This document shows positions 26,288 through 35,575 of a DNA stretch of 64,000 nucleotides, one piece after another. Made by a program: the position numbers and the translations under genes. The stretch lies in assembly GCF_029223525.1 (NCBI RefSeq), contig NZ_JARHTQ010000013.1:124001-188000 (forward strand), in the 5' to 3' direction. The notes under the pieces were generated by a model that had not been told where the DNA came from, made no database searches, and saw only the letters and a list, made by a program, of their open reading frames with translations. The first letter of the stretch is position 1; every line of letters begins with the position of its first letter. The stretch comes from Streptantibioticus ferralitis. GTDB taxonomy: Bacteria > Actinomycetota > Actinomycetes > Streptomycetales > Streptomycetaceae.

Positions 26288-26630
26288 CGGATGGCCCCTC
26301 TGTGATGGTGAGATCTCGCGGTCATGCCGCGTGGGTGCCGGGGCCGAATGCGCGGTGCAGACCTCGATGCTTCGCACAGGATGCCGAGGTACACGCAGGC
26401 GCACTCGGCCGATCTGCTCGCTCGTTGCACAGCCTACGACTGCGACGTAGACCCGCAAGGATGGAGCGCGGGCACCCCAATCGACCCCAGTAGCCACGCC
26501 CCAGCCGCCGGCTCAGAGGTCAGCCAACCCGCGGACCACTCGGCCTCACTACGGATGCCGCCACTGGGCGCGCTGCCGGTCGACGGTGTCGTGGAAGGTG
26601 TCGACGACATGGACGGGGCACCGCCACTAG
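26288..26630. other. Non-coding stretch upstream of the beta-helix remnant
   Basis: About 340 bp of moderate GC. It contains the left copy of a 25-bp direct repeat (26536-26560) and no gene I can support; ORFs on either strand match no family known to me. Confidence 0.4.
26536..26560. repeat. Left copy of a 25-bp direct repeat
   Basis: Begins CCACTCGGCCTCACTACG. It matches 27546-27570 at 23 of 25 positions, in the same orientation 1,010 bp away, and the two copies bracket the beta-helix remnant. Confidence 0.6.
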
Positions 26631-27449
26631 GCCGACCCCACCGGTGACGGCGGAGGAATCCTCGTCGAGAGCGGCGGCACACTCGAAGCCTGCGCCGTCA
26701 CCATCAGCAACAACAGTGCCAATCGTGGCGGAGGAGTGGAGATCAACGCCGGAGGCACCGCCACCATCCGGACCACCACCATCACCGGCAACACCGCCGG
26801 ACTCGCCGGTGGGGGCATCGACAATCCCGGCGGAAGCCTCAACCTGGCCGCATCCCGCCTCACCGACAACACCGCGGGTACGCCCCTGGTCGGCGGCGGA
26901 GGCGGCGGCTACGACCAGGACGACGGCACCGGCGTCATCACGGCCACCGTCATCAGCGGAAACACATCCGCTTTCGCCGGCGGAGGGATCGACCACGATG
27001 GCGGGCCAATGACCATCAATGCCAGCACCATCACGAACAACCGCGCGCTCGGCGTGCCCACGGGATCGAACCACCCCGGCGGTGGCGGAATCTGGACCGG
27101 CCCCTTCAACACCGCCGAGACGATGACCATCAACGCCACCACCATTTCCGGCAACTCGGCCACCAGCGGCGACGGAGGAGGCATCCGGAACGAGTTCGCC
27201 GGGGTTCTGAATCTGAACGCCAGCACCATCAGCGGCAACACGGCCGGAGACCGAGCCGGTGGCCTCTATAACGGCATCGGCGCCACTGCCCACCTCAACT
27301 TCAGCAGCATCCGCCGAAACAACTCCGCCACCGCACCGGGCGGGGTGTACAACGCGGGCACCGTCACGAACACCTTCTCCATGATCGTCGCCAACGCTCC
27401 GACCAACTGCACCCCGAGCCCCAACCCGGTCCCCGGCTGCTTCAACTAA
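26631..27449 (+). pseudogene. Right-handed beta-helix (PMP-like) repeat protein, 5'-truncated
   Basis: From just after an in-frame TAG (26628-26630) to the stop, about 270 residues form Gly/Asn/Thr-rich repeats with recurring units such as TITGNTAG, VISGNTSAFAGGGI, TISGNSATSGDGGG and TISGNTAGDRAGGL, the pattern of a right-handed parallel beta-helix (polymorphic membrane protein type). Such proteins are normally secreted, yet there is no signal peptide. The first usable start, GTG at 26736, lies inside the repeats and its only purine-rich site abuts it. The end, NPVPGCFN, looks natural. I judge the 5' part lost. Confidence 0.7.
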
Positions 27450-27545
27450 GCCCAGAGCGGACATGGCGCCCACTACGACTGATCGACTTCCAGCCGCACC
27501 GGGCGCCATGGGGCGGTTCACACCTGCCGCGTGGCCCTCACAGAG

Positions 27546-27570
27546 CCACTCGACCTCACTACGAATGCCG
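27546..27570. repeat. Right copy of the 25-bp direct repeat
   Basis: Begins CCACTCGACCTCACTACG, 23 of 25 identical to 26536-26560. Lies in the 277-bp gap between the beta-helix remnant and the radical-SAM gene, where I see no other feature. Confidence 0.6.
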
Positions 27571-27726
27571 GAGCACTCCCGAGGGGCCGGGAGAGGCGTC
27601 CTGGGGGTCACCACGCGCTTCGACTCCCGCGCGTGCCGTACCCCCAGGTTCGCCAAGATCGCGGTCAGGACCGCCTCGTCCTGCGATAGTCCGCGAGCAC
27701 TTCTGTGACGCGCTTCACAGCGTCGT

Positions 27727-29679
27727 TCACAAAGCGGCGCTTCCGATGGTCGCGGCGTTCTTCACGGTCAGCGGCAGCAGCTTCTTGCCCGTGGGACCGA
27801 TCTGGATATGAGTGTCCATCTGAGGACACACCCCACAATCGAAACAAGGCGTCCAGCGGCAGTCCTCGACCTCGGACTCGTCGAGGGCGTCCTGCCAGTC
27901 CTCCCAGAGCCAGTCCTTGTCCAGGCCGGAGTCGAGGTGGTCCCAGGGCAGGACCTCCTCGTAGCTGCGCTCCCGCGTGGTGTACCAGTCGACGTCCACG
28001 CCGTACTCCGGCAGCGTCTTCTGGGCGCACTCCATCCAGCGGTCGTAACTGAAGTACTCCCGCCAGCCGTCGAACCGGCCGCCGTCCTCGTACACCGCGC
28101 GGATGACCGCGCCGATGCGGCGGTCGCCGCGGGACAGCAGGCCCTCGACGATGCCCGGCTTGCCGTCGTGGTAGCGGAAACCGATGGAGCGGCCGTACTT
28201 CTTGTCGCCGCGGATCTTGTCGCGCAGCTTCTCCAGCCGGGCGTCGGTCTCCTCGGCGGACAGCTGCGGCGCCCACTGGAACGGGGTGTGCGGCTTGGGG
28301 ACGAAGCCGCCGATGGAGACCGTGCAGCGGATGTCGTTGGACTTGGACACCTCGCGGCCCTTGGCGATCACCTTCGTCGCCATGTCCGCGATCTGCAGCA
28401 CGTCCTCGTCGGTCTCGGTCGGCAGACCGCACATGAAGTACAGCTTCACCTGCCGCCAGCCGTTGCCGTACGAGGTGGCGACGGTGCGGATCAGGTCCTC
28501 CTCCGAGACCATCTTGTTGATGACCTTGCGGATGCGCTCGGAGCCGCCCTCGGGGGCGAAGGTCAGACCGGACCGGCGACCGTTCCTGGTCAGCTCGTTG
28601 GCCAGGTCGATGTTGAAGGCGTCAACCCGGGTGGACGGCAGCGACAGGCCGATCTTGTCTTCCTCGTACCGGTCGGCCAGCCCCTTGGCCACGTCCGCGA
28701 TCTCGCTGTGGTCGGCGGAGGACAGCGACAGCAGGCCGACCTCCTCGAAGCCGGTGGCCTTCAGCCCCTTGTCGACCATCTCGCCGATGCCGGTGATGCT
28801 TCGCTCCCGTACCGGGCGCGTGATCATGCCGGCCTGGCAGAAACGGCAACCGCGGGTGCAGCCGCGGAAGATCTCCACCGACATCCGCTCGTGCACCGTC
28901 TCGGCGAGCGGGACCAGCGGCTGCTTGGGGTACGGCCACTCGTCAAGGTCCATGACGGTGTGCTTGGAGACCCGCCACGGCACCCCGGAGGCGTTCGGTA
29001 CGACCCGGGCGATCCGGCCGTCCGGCAGGTACTCCACGTCGTAGAACTTCGGTACGTAGACCCCGCCGGTCTTGGCCAGCCGCAGCAGCAGTTCCTCCCG
29101 GCCGCCCGGACGGTCCTCGGCCTTCCAGGCACGGATGACGTCCGTGATCTCCAGGACGGCCTGCTCGCCGTCGCCGATCACGGCGGCGTCGATGAAGTCG
29201 GCGATCGGCTCGGGGTTGAAGGCGGCATGGCCGCCCGCGAGCACGATCGGGTCGTCCAGGGTGCGGTCCTTGGCCTCCAGCGGAATGCCGGCCAGGTCGA
29301 GCGCGGTGAGCAGGTTGGTGTAGCCCAGCTCGGTGGAGAAGGACACACCGAGCACGTCGAAGGCCTTGACCGGGCGGTGGGCGTCCACGGTGAACTGCGG
29401 GATGCCGTGCTCGCGCATCAGGGCCTCAAGGTCCGGCCAGACGCTGTAGGTGCGCTCGGCGAGCACGCCCTCGCGCTCGTTGAGGACCTCGTAGAGGATC
29501 ATGACGCCCTGGTTGGGCAGTCCGACCTCGTACGCGTCGGGGTACATCAGTGACCAGCGCACATCGCAGGCGTCCCAGTCCTTGACGGTGGAGTTGAGTT
29601 CTCCGCCGACGTACTGGATCGGCTTCTGGACATGCGGGAGAAGCGCTTCCAGGCGCGGGAAGACCGACTCGACAGGCAT
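27727..29679 (-). CDS. B12-binding-type radical SAM protein (TIGR03960 family)
   Basis: 650 residues from the ATG at 29679 (MPVESVFPRLEAL); an upstream in-frame Met adds unconserved sequence. The N-terminal part is a Rossmann-like domain; the radical-SAM cluster ligands are Cys274, Cys278 and Cys281 in FRGCTRGCRFCQAG. A later Cys-rich segment, CFDCGVC near residue 615, could bind a second metal centre. In other actinobacteria the gene is followed directly by the DUF2344 gene; here an island intervenes. The reaction is unknown. Confidence 0.95.
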   Translation of the reverse strand: MPVESVFPRLEALLPHVQKPIQYVGGELNSTVKDWDACDVRWSLMYPDAYEVGLPNQGVMILYEVLNEREGVLAERTYSVWPDLEALMREHGIPQFTVDAHRPVKAFDVLGVSFSTELGYTNLLTALDLAGIPLEAKDRTLDDPIVLAGGHAAFNPEPIADFIDAAVIGDGEQAVLEITDVIRAWKAEDRPGGREELLLRLAKTGGVYVPKFYDVEYLPDGRIARVVPNASGVPWRVSKHTVMDLDEWPYPKQPLVPLAETVHERMSVEIFRGCTRGCRFCQAGMITRPVRERSITGIGEMVDKGLKATGFEEVGLLSLSSADHSEIADVAKGLADRYEEDKIGLSLPSTRVDAFNIDLANELTRNGRRSGLTFAPEGGSERIRKVINKMVSEEDLIRTVATSYGNGWRQVKLYFMCGLPTETDEDVLQIADMATKVIAKGREVSKSNDIRCTVSIGGFVPKPHTPFQWAPQLSAEETDARLEKLRDKIRGDKKYGRSIGFRYHDGKPGIVEGLLSRGDRRIGAVIRAVYEDGGRFDGWREYFSYDRWMECAQKTLPEYGVDVDWYTTRERSYEEVLPWDHLDSGLDKDWLWEDWQDALDESEVEDCRWTPCFDCGVCPQMDTHIQIGPTGKKLLPLTVKNAATIGSAAL

Positions 29680-29752
29680 CACAGGGGTCTCTCGACTGTC
29701 TCTCGTGAGCTGGCAGGGGTGACCATCCAGAGTAACCGAGGACCGCACTTCC

Positions 29753-31261
29753 TCAGCCCGCGAGCGGCCCGCGGTCGGTCTTGCGCCAGGCCTTCGGCAG
29801 GGCGGCTTCCACGGCTCCGGCCAGGCCCCGCTCCATCTGGTGCAGGGCGCCGTACGGGAAGGTGTCCTCTTCGGCGCGCCGGGCTTCGTCGGCGAGACGG
29901 AGGATCGCCTCCCGGCACATCACGCTGTCCTGGTGCTCCCCGAGCAGCTTCTGCAGCGCGGCAAGGCGGGCGCGATGCCGCTCGGCCGGCGTGCCGAGCA
30001 CCGGGCGGGCGGACTCGACGGCGTAGCGGGCCCGCTTGGCCGCCTTGCGGGCGTCGTGCAGGGCGAGGTCGCGGCCGGTGCCCGGGGGCAGCGACAACGA
30101 CTCCGTCACCCGTCGGGCAAGGCGGCGGTGGTCGCGGCGTACCGCCCGCCGGGCCGCCTCGTCGGCCGGGCGCTTGGCCGCGTCGCGCAGCGGCGGGGCG
30201 GCCAGCAGGGCATCGAGGCGGTCCAGCAGTGCGAAGTACCGCTCGCCGCGCAGTTGCCGCAGCAGCTGGCGGCGGGCCGTGCGGTGTCCGGCAGTGTGCA
30301 CCGCGCCGAGCCGGTCGCACAGCGGCTCGGTACGGAAGGCGGATCCCAGTTCCGCGGACCGTTCGGCCAGCCGCTCGGCCAGCACCTCTCGGTCCCGTTC
30401 CAGGCCGAGGACTTCGGCCAGCCATTTGAGCTCGTCGCCGATGGGATCGGTGACGGCGCGGTCGAGCTCCCGGTCGTAGGTCTTGAACGCGCTGCGCAGG
30501 CGCCGGGTGGCGACCCGCATCTGGTGTACGGCGTCGGGCTCGTCGCGGCGCACCGCGGGGTCGTACACCGCGATGGCCCGTACCTGCTCGTGGACGTAGG
30601 CCAGGACGACGTCGCCCGCGGTGGCGATGGTGTCGGGCGGGCCGGGTGGGGCGGACGGAACGCGGTCGCCGAGGGCGCGCAGCAGCTTGGACGGCCAGGC
30701 GGAGCGGCGGTAGCCCGCGGCGAGCAGCCGGTCCTGTACCGCGTCGAGCAACTTCGGCTTGCCGTCGAGGAGTTCGACCTCGGTCTCCGTCCAGGACAGC
30801 GGGTCCCGCTCGTCGGGGTACTCGGCGGTGACGTGGTCCTGGGCGATCTCGGCGAGCGCGGTGCCGTCGGCGTCGAGCAACTGGCAGCGCTCCCGGTGGT
30901 TCTTCAGCCGTACGGCGGGGACGAGCGGACGTCCTCGGGTGTGCACGAGGACTTCGGCGGTCAGGTCCGCGGGTACGGTGCGGGCGGCCCGGCCGAGCGG
31001 GGCGTGCACCTCGGTGCGGGTGTCGGCCTGCCCGGTGGGGAGTTTGAGATGCCATCCGGCGTCCTCGCCGCCGGTTCTGCGCCGCAGCATCATCCGGCGG
31101 GCGGCGAGCCTGAGGTCAGGGGTGTCGAAGTAGACGGCGTCGAGTTCGACCGGGTTCAGCAGGCATACCGACGCGACGCCGGGCAACCCTGACAGGTCGG
31201 GTTCGGCGACCCGTTCCCCGGCCTCGTATTTGCGCTCGGTCTCCCGCAGACGCTTCCCCAT
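29753..31261 (-). CDS. CYTH-CHAD domain protein
   Basis: 502 residues from the ATG at 31261 (MGKRLRETERKYEAG). The N-terminal CYTH domain (about 1-195) has the ETERK triphosphate-tunnel motif and repeated basic/acidic residues on strands; members act on inorganic or organic triphosphates. The CHAD domain (about 225-495) has the expected conserved histidine/basic helices (AVHQMRVATRRLRSAFKTY, LHDARKAAKRARYAVE) that bind polyphosphate. Together they suggest a polyphosphate-linked enzyme or granule protein. It lies between the radical-SAM gene and rodA, same strand. Confidence 0.9.
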   Translation of the reverse strand: MGKRLRETERKYEAGERVAEPDLSGLPGVASVCLLNPVELDAVYFDTPDLRLAARRMMLRRRTGGEDAGWHLKLPTGQADTRTEVHAPLGRAARTVPADLTAEVLVHTRGRPLVPAVRLKNHRERCQLLDADGTALAEIAQDHVTAEYPDERDPLSWTETEVELLDGKPKLLDAVQDRLLAAGYRRSAWPSKLLRALGDRVPSAPPGPPDTIATAGDVVLAYVHEQVRAIAVYDPAVRRDEPDAVHQMRVATRRLRSAFKTYDRELDRAVTDPIGDELKWLAEVLGLERDREVLAERLAERSAELGSAFRTEPLCDRLGAVHTAGHRTARRQLLRQLRGERYFALLDRLDALLAAPPLRDAAKRPADEAARRAVRRDHRRLARRVTESLSLPPGTGRDLALHDARKAAKRARYAVESARPVLGTPAERHRARLAALQKLLGEHQDSVMCREAILRLADEARRAEEDTFPYGALHQMERGLAGAVEAALPKAWRKTDRGPLAG

Positions 31262-31339
31262 GACTGGACGGTAGTAGCGCCGCCCGGCCATCGCAATGGC
31301 GCCGGGCGGCATCGCCCCCGATGGAGGCGCTTCGCGCCG

Positions 31340-32542
31340 CTAGGCCGATACCGGCCGCTGTATCCGTACCGACTGGAGCAGGCCGACGCCGATCCAGACG
31401 GCGAACATCGATGATCCGCCGTAGGAGACGAACGGCAGCGGAATGCCGGCGACGGGCATGATCCCCAAGGTCATCCCGATGTTCTCGAACGACTGGAAGG
31501 CGAACCAGGCGACTATTCCAGCCGTGATGATCGTCCCGTACAGGTCCGTGGCCTGCCGGGAGATCCTGCAGGCGCGCCACAGGATGATGCCGACCAGCAC
31601 AATGATCAGCCCGGCGCCGACGAAGCCGAGTTCCTCCCCCGCCACGGTGAAGACGAAGTCGGTCTGCTGTTCGGGGACGAACTGCCCGGTGGTTTGGCCG
31701 CCGTGGAAGAGCCCCTTGCCCAGCAGCCCGCCGGAGCCGATCGCGATCCGCGCCTGTGCGGTGTTGTAGCCGACGCCCGAGGGGTCGAGGGCCGGATTGG
31801 CGAAGGCCGCGAAGCGGTCGATCTGGTACTTGCTGAGCAGGTGCAGCTGCCAGACCGCCACCGCCCCCGCCGCGCCGACCGTCAGCAGCCCGAACACCCA
31901 GCGGTTGGACGCACCGGAGGAGAGCAGCACCCCCAGCAGCGTCACCACGATGACCATGGTCGAGCCGAGGTCCGGCATCAGCAGGATGACGCCCATCGGC
32001 ACGATGGCCAGGCCGAGGGACTGCAGCACGGTGCGGTTGTCGGGATGCATCTGGTCGCCCGCGTCAACGCGGCCGGACAGGATCATCGCCATGCCCAGCA
32101 CGATGGTGATCTTGGCGAACTCGGACGGCTGCAGTGAGAAGCCGCCGCCGATCACGATCCAGGAGTGCGCGCCGTTGACCGTGGAGCCGAGCGGCGAGAG
32201 CACCGCGAGCAGCAGCAGGATCGACACCCCGTACAGGATCGGGATGACCCCGCGCACCCTGCGGTGGCCGACCGCGATGGTGCCCACGGCGAGCCCGATC
32301 CCGATCGCCAGGTTCATCAGATGCCGGATCAGGAAGTACTGCGGGTCGCCGTGGTTGATCGAGGTGCGGCCACGCGTCGCCGACCAGACGAGCAGCGAGC
32401 CGACGGCGGACAGCGCTATGGCGGCGGCCGTCAGTATCCAGTCCATCCGGCGCACCACCGAGTCCCGGGCCAGCAACTTGCCCACCATGGAGCGTTCCGG
32501 GGTGAACCGGCGGATGGAGTAGCCGCCGAGGCTGCTGGTCAT
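31340..32542 (-). CDS. rodA: RodA/FtsW-type SEDS peptidoglycan polymerase
   Basis: A 400-residue polytopic glycosyltransferase that polymerises glycan strands with its partner PBP2. About ten helices. SEDS marks are SLQPSEFAKI (about 136), LLMPDLGSTMVI, QTDFVFTVAGEELGF (about 296) and the C-terminal PLPFVSYGGSSM. The start codon overlaps the PBP2 stop by 4 bp (ATGA), so translation is coupled. Last gene of the mreB-mreC-mreD-PBP2-rodA operon. In Streptomyces this homologue is called Sfr. Confidence 0.96.
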   Translation of the reverse strand: MTSSLGGYSIRRFTPERSMVGKLLARDSVVRRMDWILTAAAIALSAVGSLLVWSATRGRTSINHGDPQYFLIRHLMNLAIGIGLAVGTIAVGHRRVRGVIPILYGVSILLLLAVLSPLGSTVNGAHSWIVIGGGFSLQPSEFAKITIVLGMAMILSGRVDAGDQMHPDNRTVLQSLGLAIVPMGVILLMPDLGSTMVIVVTLLGVLLSSGASNRWVFGLLTVGAAGAVAVWQLHLLSKYQIDRFAAFANPALDPSGVGYNTAQARIAIGSGGLLGKGLFHGGQTTGQFVPEQQTDFVFTVAGEELGFVGAGLIIVLVGIILWRACRISRQATDLYGTIITAGIVAWFAFQSFENIGMTLGIMPVAGIPLPFVSYGGSSMFAVWIGVGLLQSVRIQRPVSA

Positions 32543-34764
32543 GCGTGGTACCTCCGCCCGAGCAGCAGCTTCTCATTGCGCTCCGGGGCCAGCGCGACGA
32601 CCGGTGTCGCGTCGGTGGGACCACCGGAGGCGTTGCCCGGGTAGGCGAACGCTTTCGGGTCGGGCGTGGTGAGGTCGGCCTGCTGGACCAGCCCGTCGGG
32701 GCCGAACTTCGGCAGGCGCTGCTGCGGTGCCGGCAGCAGTGCCTTCTTCTGGTCGATCGAGCCGTTCGACTGCACGCCGTACAGCGCGGAGTAGATGTTG
32801 CGCACCGCCTGGCCGGAACCACCGGAACCGGTACCACCCTGGGAGATGGTCATGACGATCGCGTAGTCCTTGCTGTACGTATCGAACCATGAGGTGGTCT
32901 GCTTGCCGTAGACCTCCGCGGTACCGGTCTTGGCGTGCAGGGTGATCTTGTCCTGCGGCCAGCCGCCGAACTTCCAGGCGGCGGTACCGCTGGTGACCAC
33001 TCCGGCCAGCGCGTCGTCGATGTAGTGGATGGTCTGCGGTGAGTCCGGCAGCTTGCCGACCGGCTTCGGCGGGATCTGCTCGACGTGCTTGCCGTCCGGG
33101 CTGACGATGGCCTTGCCGATGGCCGGCTGGTAGAGGGTGCCGCCGTTGGAGATGGCGGAGTAGATCCTGGCCATCTGGATCGGGGTGACGAGCGTGTCGC
33201 CCTGGCCGATGGCGTAGTTGACGGAGTCACCGGCGCGCATCCGGTTGCCGTCGGTGCAGTCCTCGCGGGCGATGTCGGTGGCGTAGTCGTGCTTGCCGCT
33301 CGCGGCCTGGGCGCACCAGGACTTCTTCATCGCGTCGTACTCCGCCTGCTTCCACTGCCGGTCCGGGACGCGGCCGGAGAGTTCGGACGGCAGGTCGATA
33401 CCGGTCTTGGCGCCGAGGCCGAACTGGTGGGCCGTCTTGTAGAACCAGTCGGCGGGGTTCTTCGGGTTGTTTCCGCCGTCCTTGAGCCACTGGTCGTAGG
33501 AGAGACCGTAGAAGACGGTGTCGCAGGAGATCTCCAGGGCGTGCGCCAGGCTGATGTCACCGGCCTGCTCGCCCTCGAAGTTCTTGAAGACCTGACCGCC
33601 GATGCTCATGCTCGCCGGGCAGGAGTAGTGGCCGTTGATGTCGTACCCGGCGTTGACCGCCGCCGAGGTGGAGATGACCTTGAAGGTCGAGCCGGGCGCG
33701 GACTGTCCCTGGATGGCCCGGTTGAGCAGCGGGTAGTCGGAGTCCTTGCCGGTGAGCGCGGCGTAGTCCTTGGCGGAGATGCCGCCCACCCATTCGTTGG
33801 GGTCGTAGGTGGGCGCGCTGGCCATCGCGATGACCCGGCCGGTGTGGACGTCCATCACCACGGCCGCGCCGGAGTCGGCCTTGTAGTTCTCGTGGGTGAC
33901 GTTGTCGTAGGTGTTGCGGGCGTCCTTCATCGCGGCGGCGAGCTGCTGCTCGGTTATGGCCTGCACTCGGGAGTCGATGCTGGTCACTATCGAGTCGCCG
34001 GGCACCGCCGGGGTGTCGCCCGCGTCGCCGATCACCCGGCCGCGGTTGTCGACCTCGTAGCGGATGATCCCGGCCTTGCCGCGCAGTTGGCTGTCGTAGG
34101 TGTGCTCAAGGCCGGAACGGCCCACCTGGTCGGAGCGTTGGAGGGTGGGCTGGCCGTTCTTCATCGAGGCCTGGATCTCGTCGTCGGTGACCGGCGAGAG
34201 ATAGCCGAGGGCCTGGGCGGTGTTGGAGCCGTCCGGACCCGCGTAGCGGCGTACCGCGGTGGGCTGCGCGGCGATGCCGGGGAAGTCCTCGCGGCGCTCC
34301 ATGATCTGCAGGGCCTGCTGGGTGGTGGCCGTGTCCGTGATCGGGATCGGCTGGTACGGGGAGCCGTTCCAGCAGGGGCGGGGGGTCTTGGCGTCGCACA
34401 GCCGGACCTTGTCGGCGACGTCCTGGTACTTCATGCCGAGCACGCCGCCGAGCCGCCGCAGCACGGCCTTGCCGCCGTCCTTCATCTTCATGATGTCGGT
34501 ACGGTTGACGGTGACGACCAGTCGGGTCTGGTTGTCGGCCAGCGGGACGCCCCGGGCGTCGAGGATCTGGCCGCGGGTCGCCGGGTCCACGACTTCCTGG
34601 ATGTGGTTGTTGGCGGCTTGCTGGGTGTACTGCTGGCCGTTGCGGATCTGCAGGTACCACAGGCGGCCGCCCAGGGTGAGCAGCAGTGAGACGACCAGGA
34701 TCTGCAGGATGATCAGCCGGATGGTGACGCGCTGGGTGCGGCCGGTCTCAGGGATGTTGCTCAT
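32539..34764 (-). CDS. mrdA: Penicillin-binding protein 2 (class B transpeptidase)
   Basis: A 741-residue monofunctional DD-transpeptidase that crosslinks peptidoglycan with RodA. It has a short cytoplasmic tail, an anchor helix (about 14-36), a dimerisation domain, and a transpeptidase domain with the nucleophile in SAPGSTFKV, the SxN box as ISCDTVF (Ser-Cys-Asp) and HAKTGTAEV. The end carries an extended Pro/Asn-rich tail. SxD in place of SxN is usual for PBP2-type enzymes. A pair of Cys residues flanking the active-site region (RLC / PRPCW; SWC / EDC) may form disulphides outside the membrane. Confidence 0.96.
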   Translation of the reverse strand: MSNIPETGRTQRVTIRLIILQILVVSLLLTLGGRLWYLQIRNGQQYTQQAANNHIQEVVDPATRGQILDARGVPLADNQTRLVVTVNRTDIMKMKDGGKAVLRRLGGVLGMKYQDVADKVRLCDAKTPRPCWNGSPYQPIPITDTATTQQALQIMERREDFPGIAAQPTAVRRYAGPDGSNTAQALGYLSPVTDDEIQASMKNGQPTLQRSDQVGRSGLEHTYDSQLRGKAGIIRYEVDNRGRVIGDAGDTPAVPGDSIVTSIDSRVQAITEQQLAAAMKDARNTYDNVTHENYKADSGAAVVMDVHTGRVIAMASAPTYDPNEWVGGISAKDYAALTGKDSDYPLLNRAIQGQSAPGSTFKVISTSAAVNAGYDINGHYSCPASMSIGGQVFKNFEGEQAGDISLAHALEISCDTVFYGLSYDQWLKDGGNNPKNPADWFYKTAHQFGLGAKTGIDLPSELSGRVPDRQWKQAEYDAMKKSWCAQAASGKHDYATDIAREDCTDGNRMRAGDSVNYAIGQGDTLVTPIQMARIYSAISNGGTLYQPAIGKAIVSPDGKHVEQIPPKPVGKLPDSPQTIHYIDDALAGVVTSGTAAWKFGGWPQDKITLHAKTGTAEVYGKQTTSWFDTYSKDYAIVMTISQGGTGSGGSGQAVRNIYSALYGVQSNGSIDQKKALLPAPQQRLPKFGPDGLVQQADLTTPDPKAFAYPGNASGGPTDATPVVALAPERNEKLLLGRRYHA

Positions 34765-34777
34765 GGCGCGCCAGCGC

Positions 34778-34906
34778 CTCCGTTGAGGGTCGTGGTGGGC
34801 GACTTGGGGACGTCGGGGCGGCCCGTAGGGCCTCCGATGAGGGTGGTGGTGGGCGACGGGCGGGAGCGGCGGCCCGTGGGGCCTGAGGTGGGCGCGGTGG
34901 TGGGCG
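34778..34906. repeat. Three units of the interspersed repeat inside the mre operon
   Basis: Units start at 34778, 34832 and 34883 (51-54 bp apart), each with a GAGGGTGGTGGTGGGCG-like core; the first two also share CTCCG-TGAGGG and CGGCCCGT-GGGC. They are the reverse complement of the family at 9175-9280. They fill the 142-bp gap between mreD and PBP2, an unusual spacing within a translationally tight operon. Confidence 0.65.
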
Positions 34907-35572
34907 TCACAGCTTCCGGCCGCCCTTCAGCAGGCTTCCGCGTTGGCTGCCGATGCCGCCGCGGGTGAGTCTTCCGCCCCGGCCGGGGCGGGAGGTACGC
35001 AGCGTGCCGGGTGTCAGCCAGCGGTACGGGCCGGCTCCGGCGCCGCCCGAAGTGTCGCCGGCGATGGGGTCGTTCTCCACCCGCCGGGCCAGCGCCATGA
35101 TCCACGGCACGGTGAACGGCGCCAGCAGCAGGTCGTACACGGTGGCGGTGAACAGCAGCTTCACCATGCCGACATGGCGGGCGGCGGTGTCGCCGACCAG
35201 CGCCCCCACGCCCGCGTACAGCAGAGTGGAGCCGATCGCGGCGGCGCCCACCACCACCATCGGCATGACGGCGGAGCGCAGTTGGCCGCTCTCCGGCTTG
35301 GCGAGGCCGGCCAGGTAGCCGATGACGCACAGCACCAGGGCGTAGCGCCCGGCGGCATGGTCGGCGGGCGGGGCCAGGTCGGACAGCAGTCCCGCGCCGA
35401 AGCCGACCAGAGCGCCGCCGACATGGCCGTAGGTGATGGCCAGGCCGAGGACGACGAGCAGCATCAGGTCGGGGACGGCGCCCGGCAGATGGAGCCGGGC
35501 GAGGACGCTGACCTGCAGGACGAGGGCGACGACCACCAGAACGGTGGTGAGCAGGATCCGGTTGAGGCGCAT
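34907..35572 (-). CDS. mreD: Rod-shape protein MreD
   Basis: A 221-residue membrane protein with about five to six helices and the MreD core LPGAVPDLMLLVVLGLAITYG and GLLSDLAPP. It belongs to the elongasome, linking MreC to RodA/PBP2. A basic, Gly-rich C-terminal tail of about 45 residues extends beyond the usual domain. Follows mreC by 3 bp. Confidence 0.95.
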   Translation of the reverse strand: MRLNRILLTTVLVVVALVLQVSVLARLHLPGAVPDLMLLVVLGLAITYGHVGGALVGFGAGLLSDLAPPADHAAGRYALVLCVIGYLAGLAKPESGQLRSAVMPMVVVGAAAIGSTLLYAGVGALVGDTAARHVGMVKLLFTATVYDLLLAPFTVPWIMALARRVENDPIAGDTSGGAGAGPYRWLTPGTLRTSRPGRGGRLTRGGIGSQRGSLLKGGRKL

Positions 35573-35575
35573 CGG

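Noticed and set aside
26520-27656. A 378-residue minus-strand ORF opposite the beta-helix remnant
   Set aside because: The plus-strand frame shows regular beta-helix repeats; the minus frame only mirrors them as Val/Gly/Asp-rich sequence, and the start codon region has no support.
27665-28432. A second minus-strand ORF at the 3' end of the radical-SAM gene
   Set aside because: Out-of-frame shadow of the radical-SAM gene that extends past its stop; no start with a ribosome site and no homology visible.
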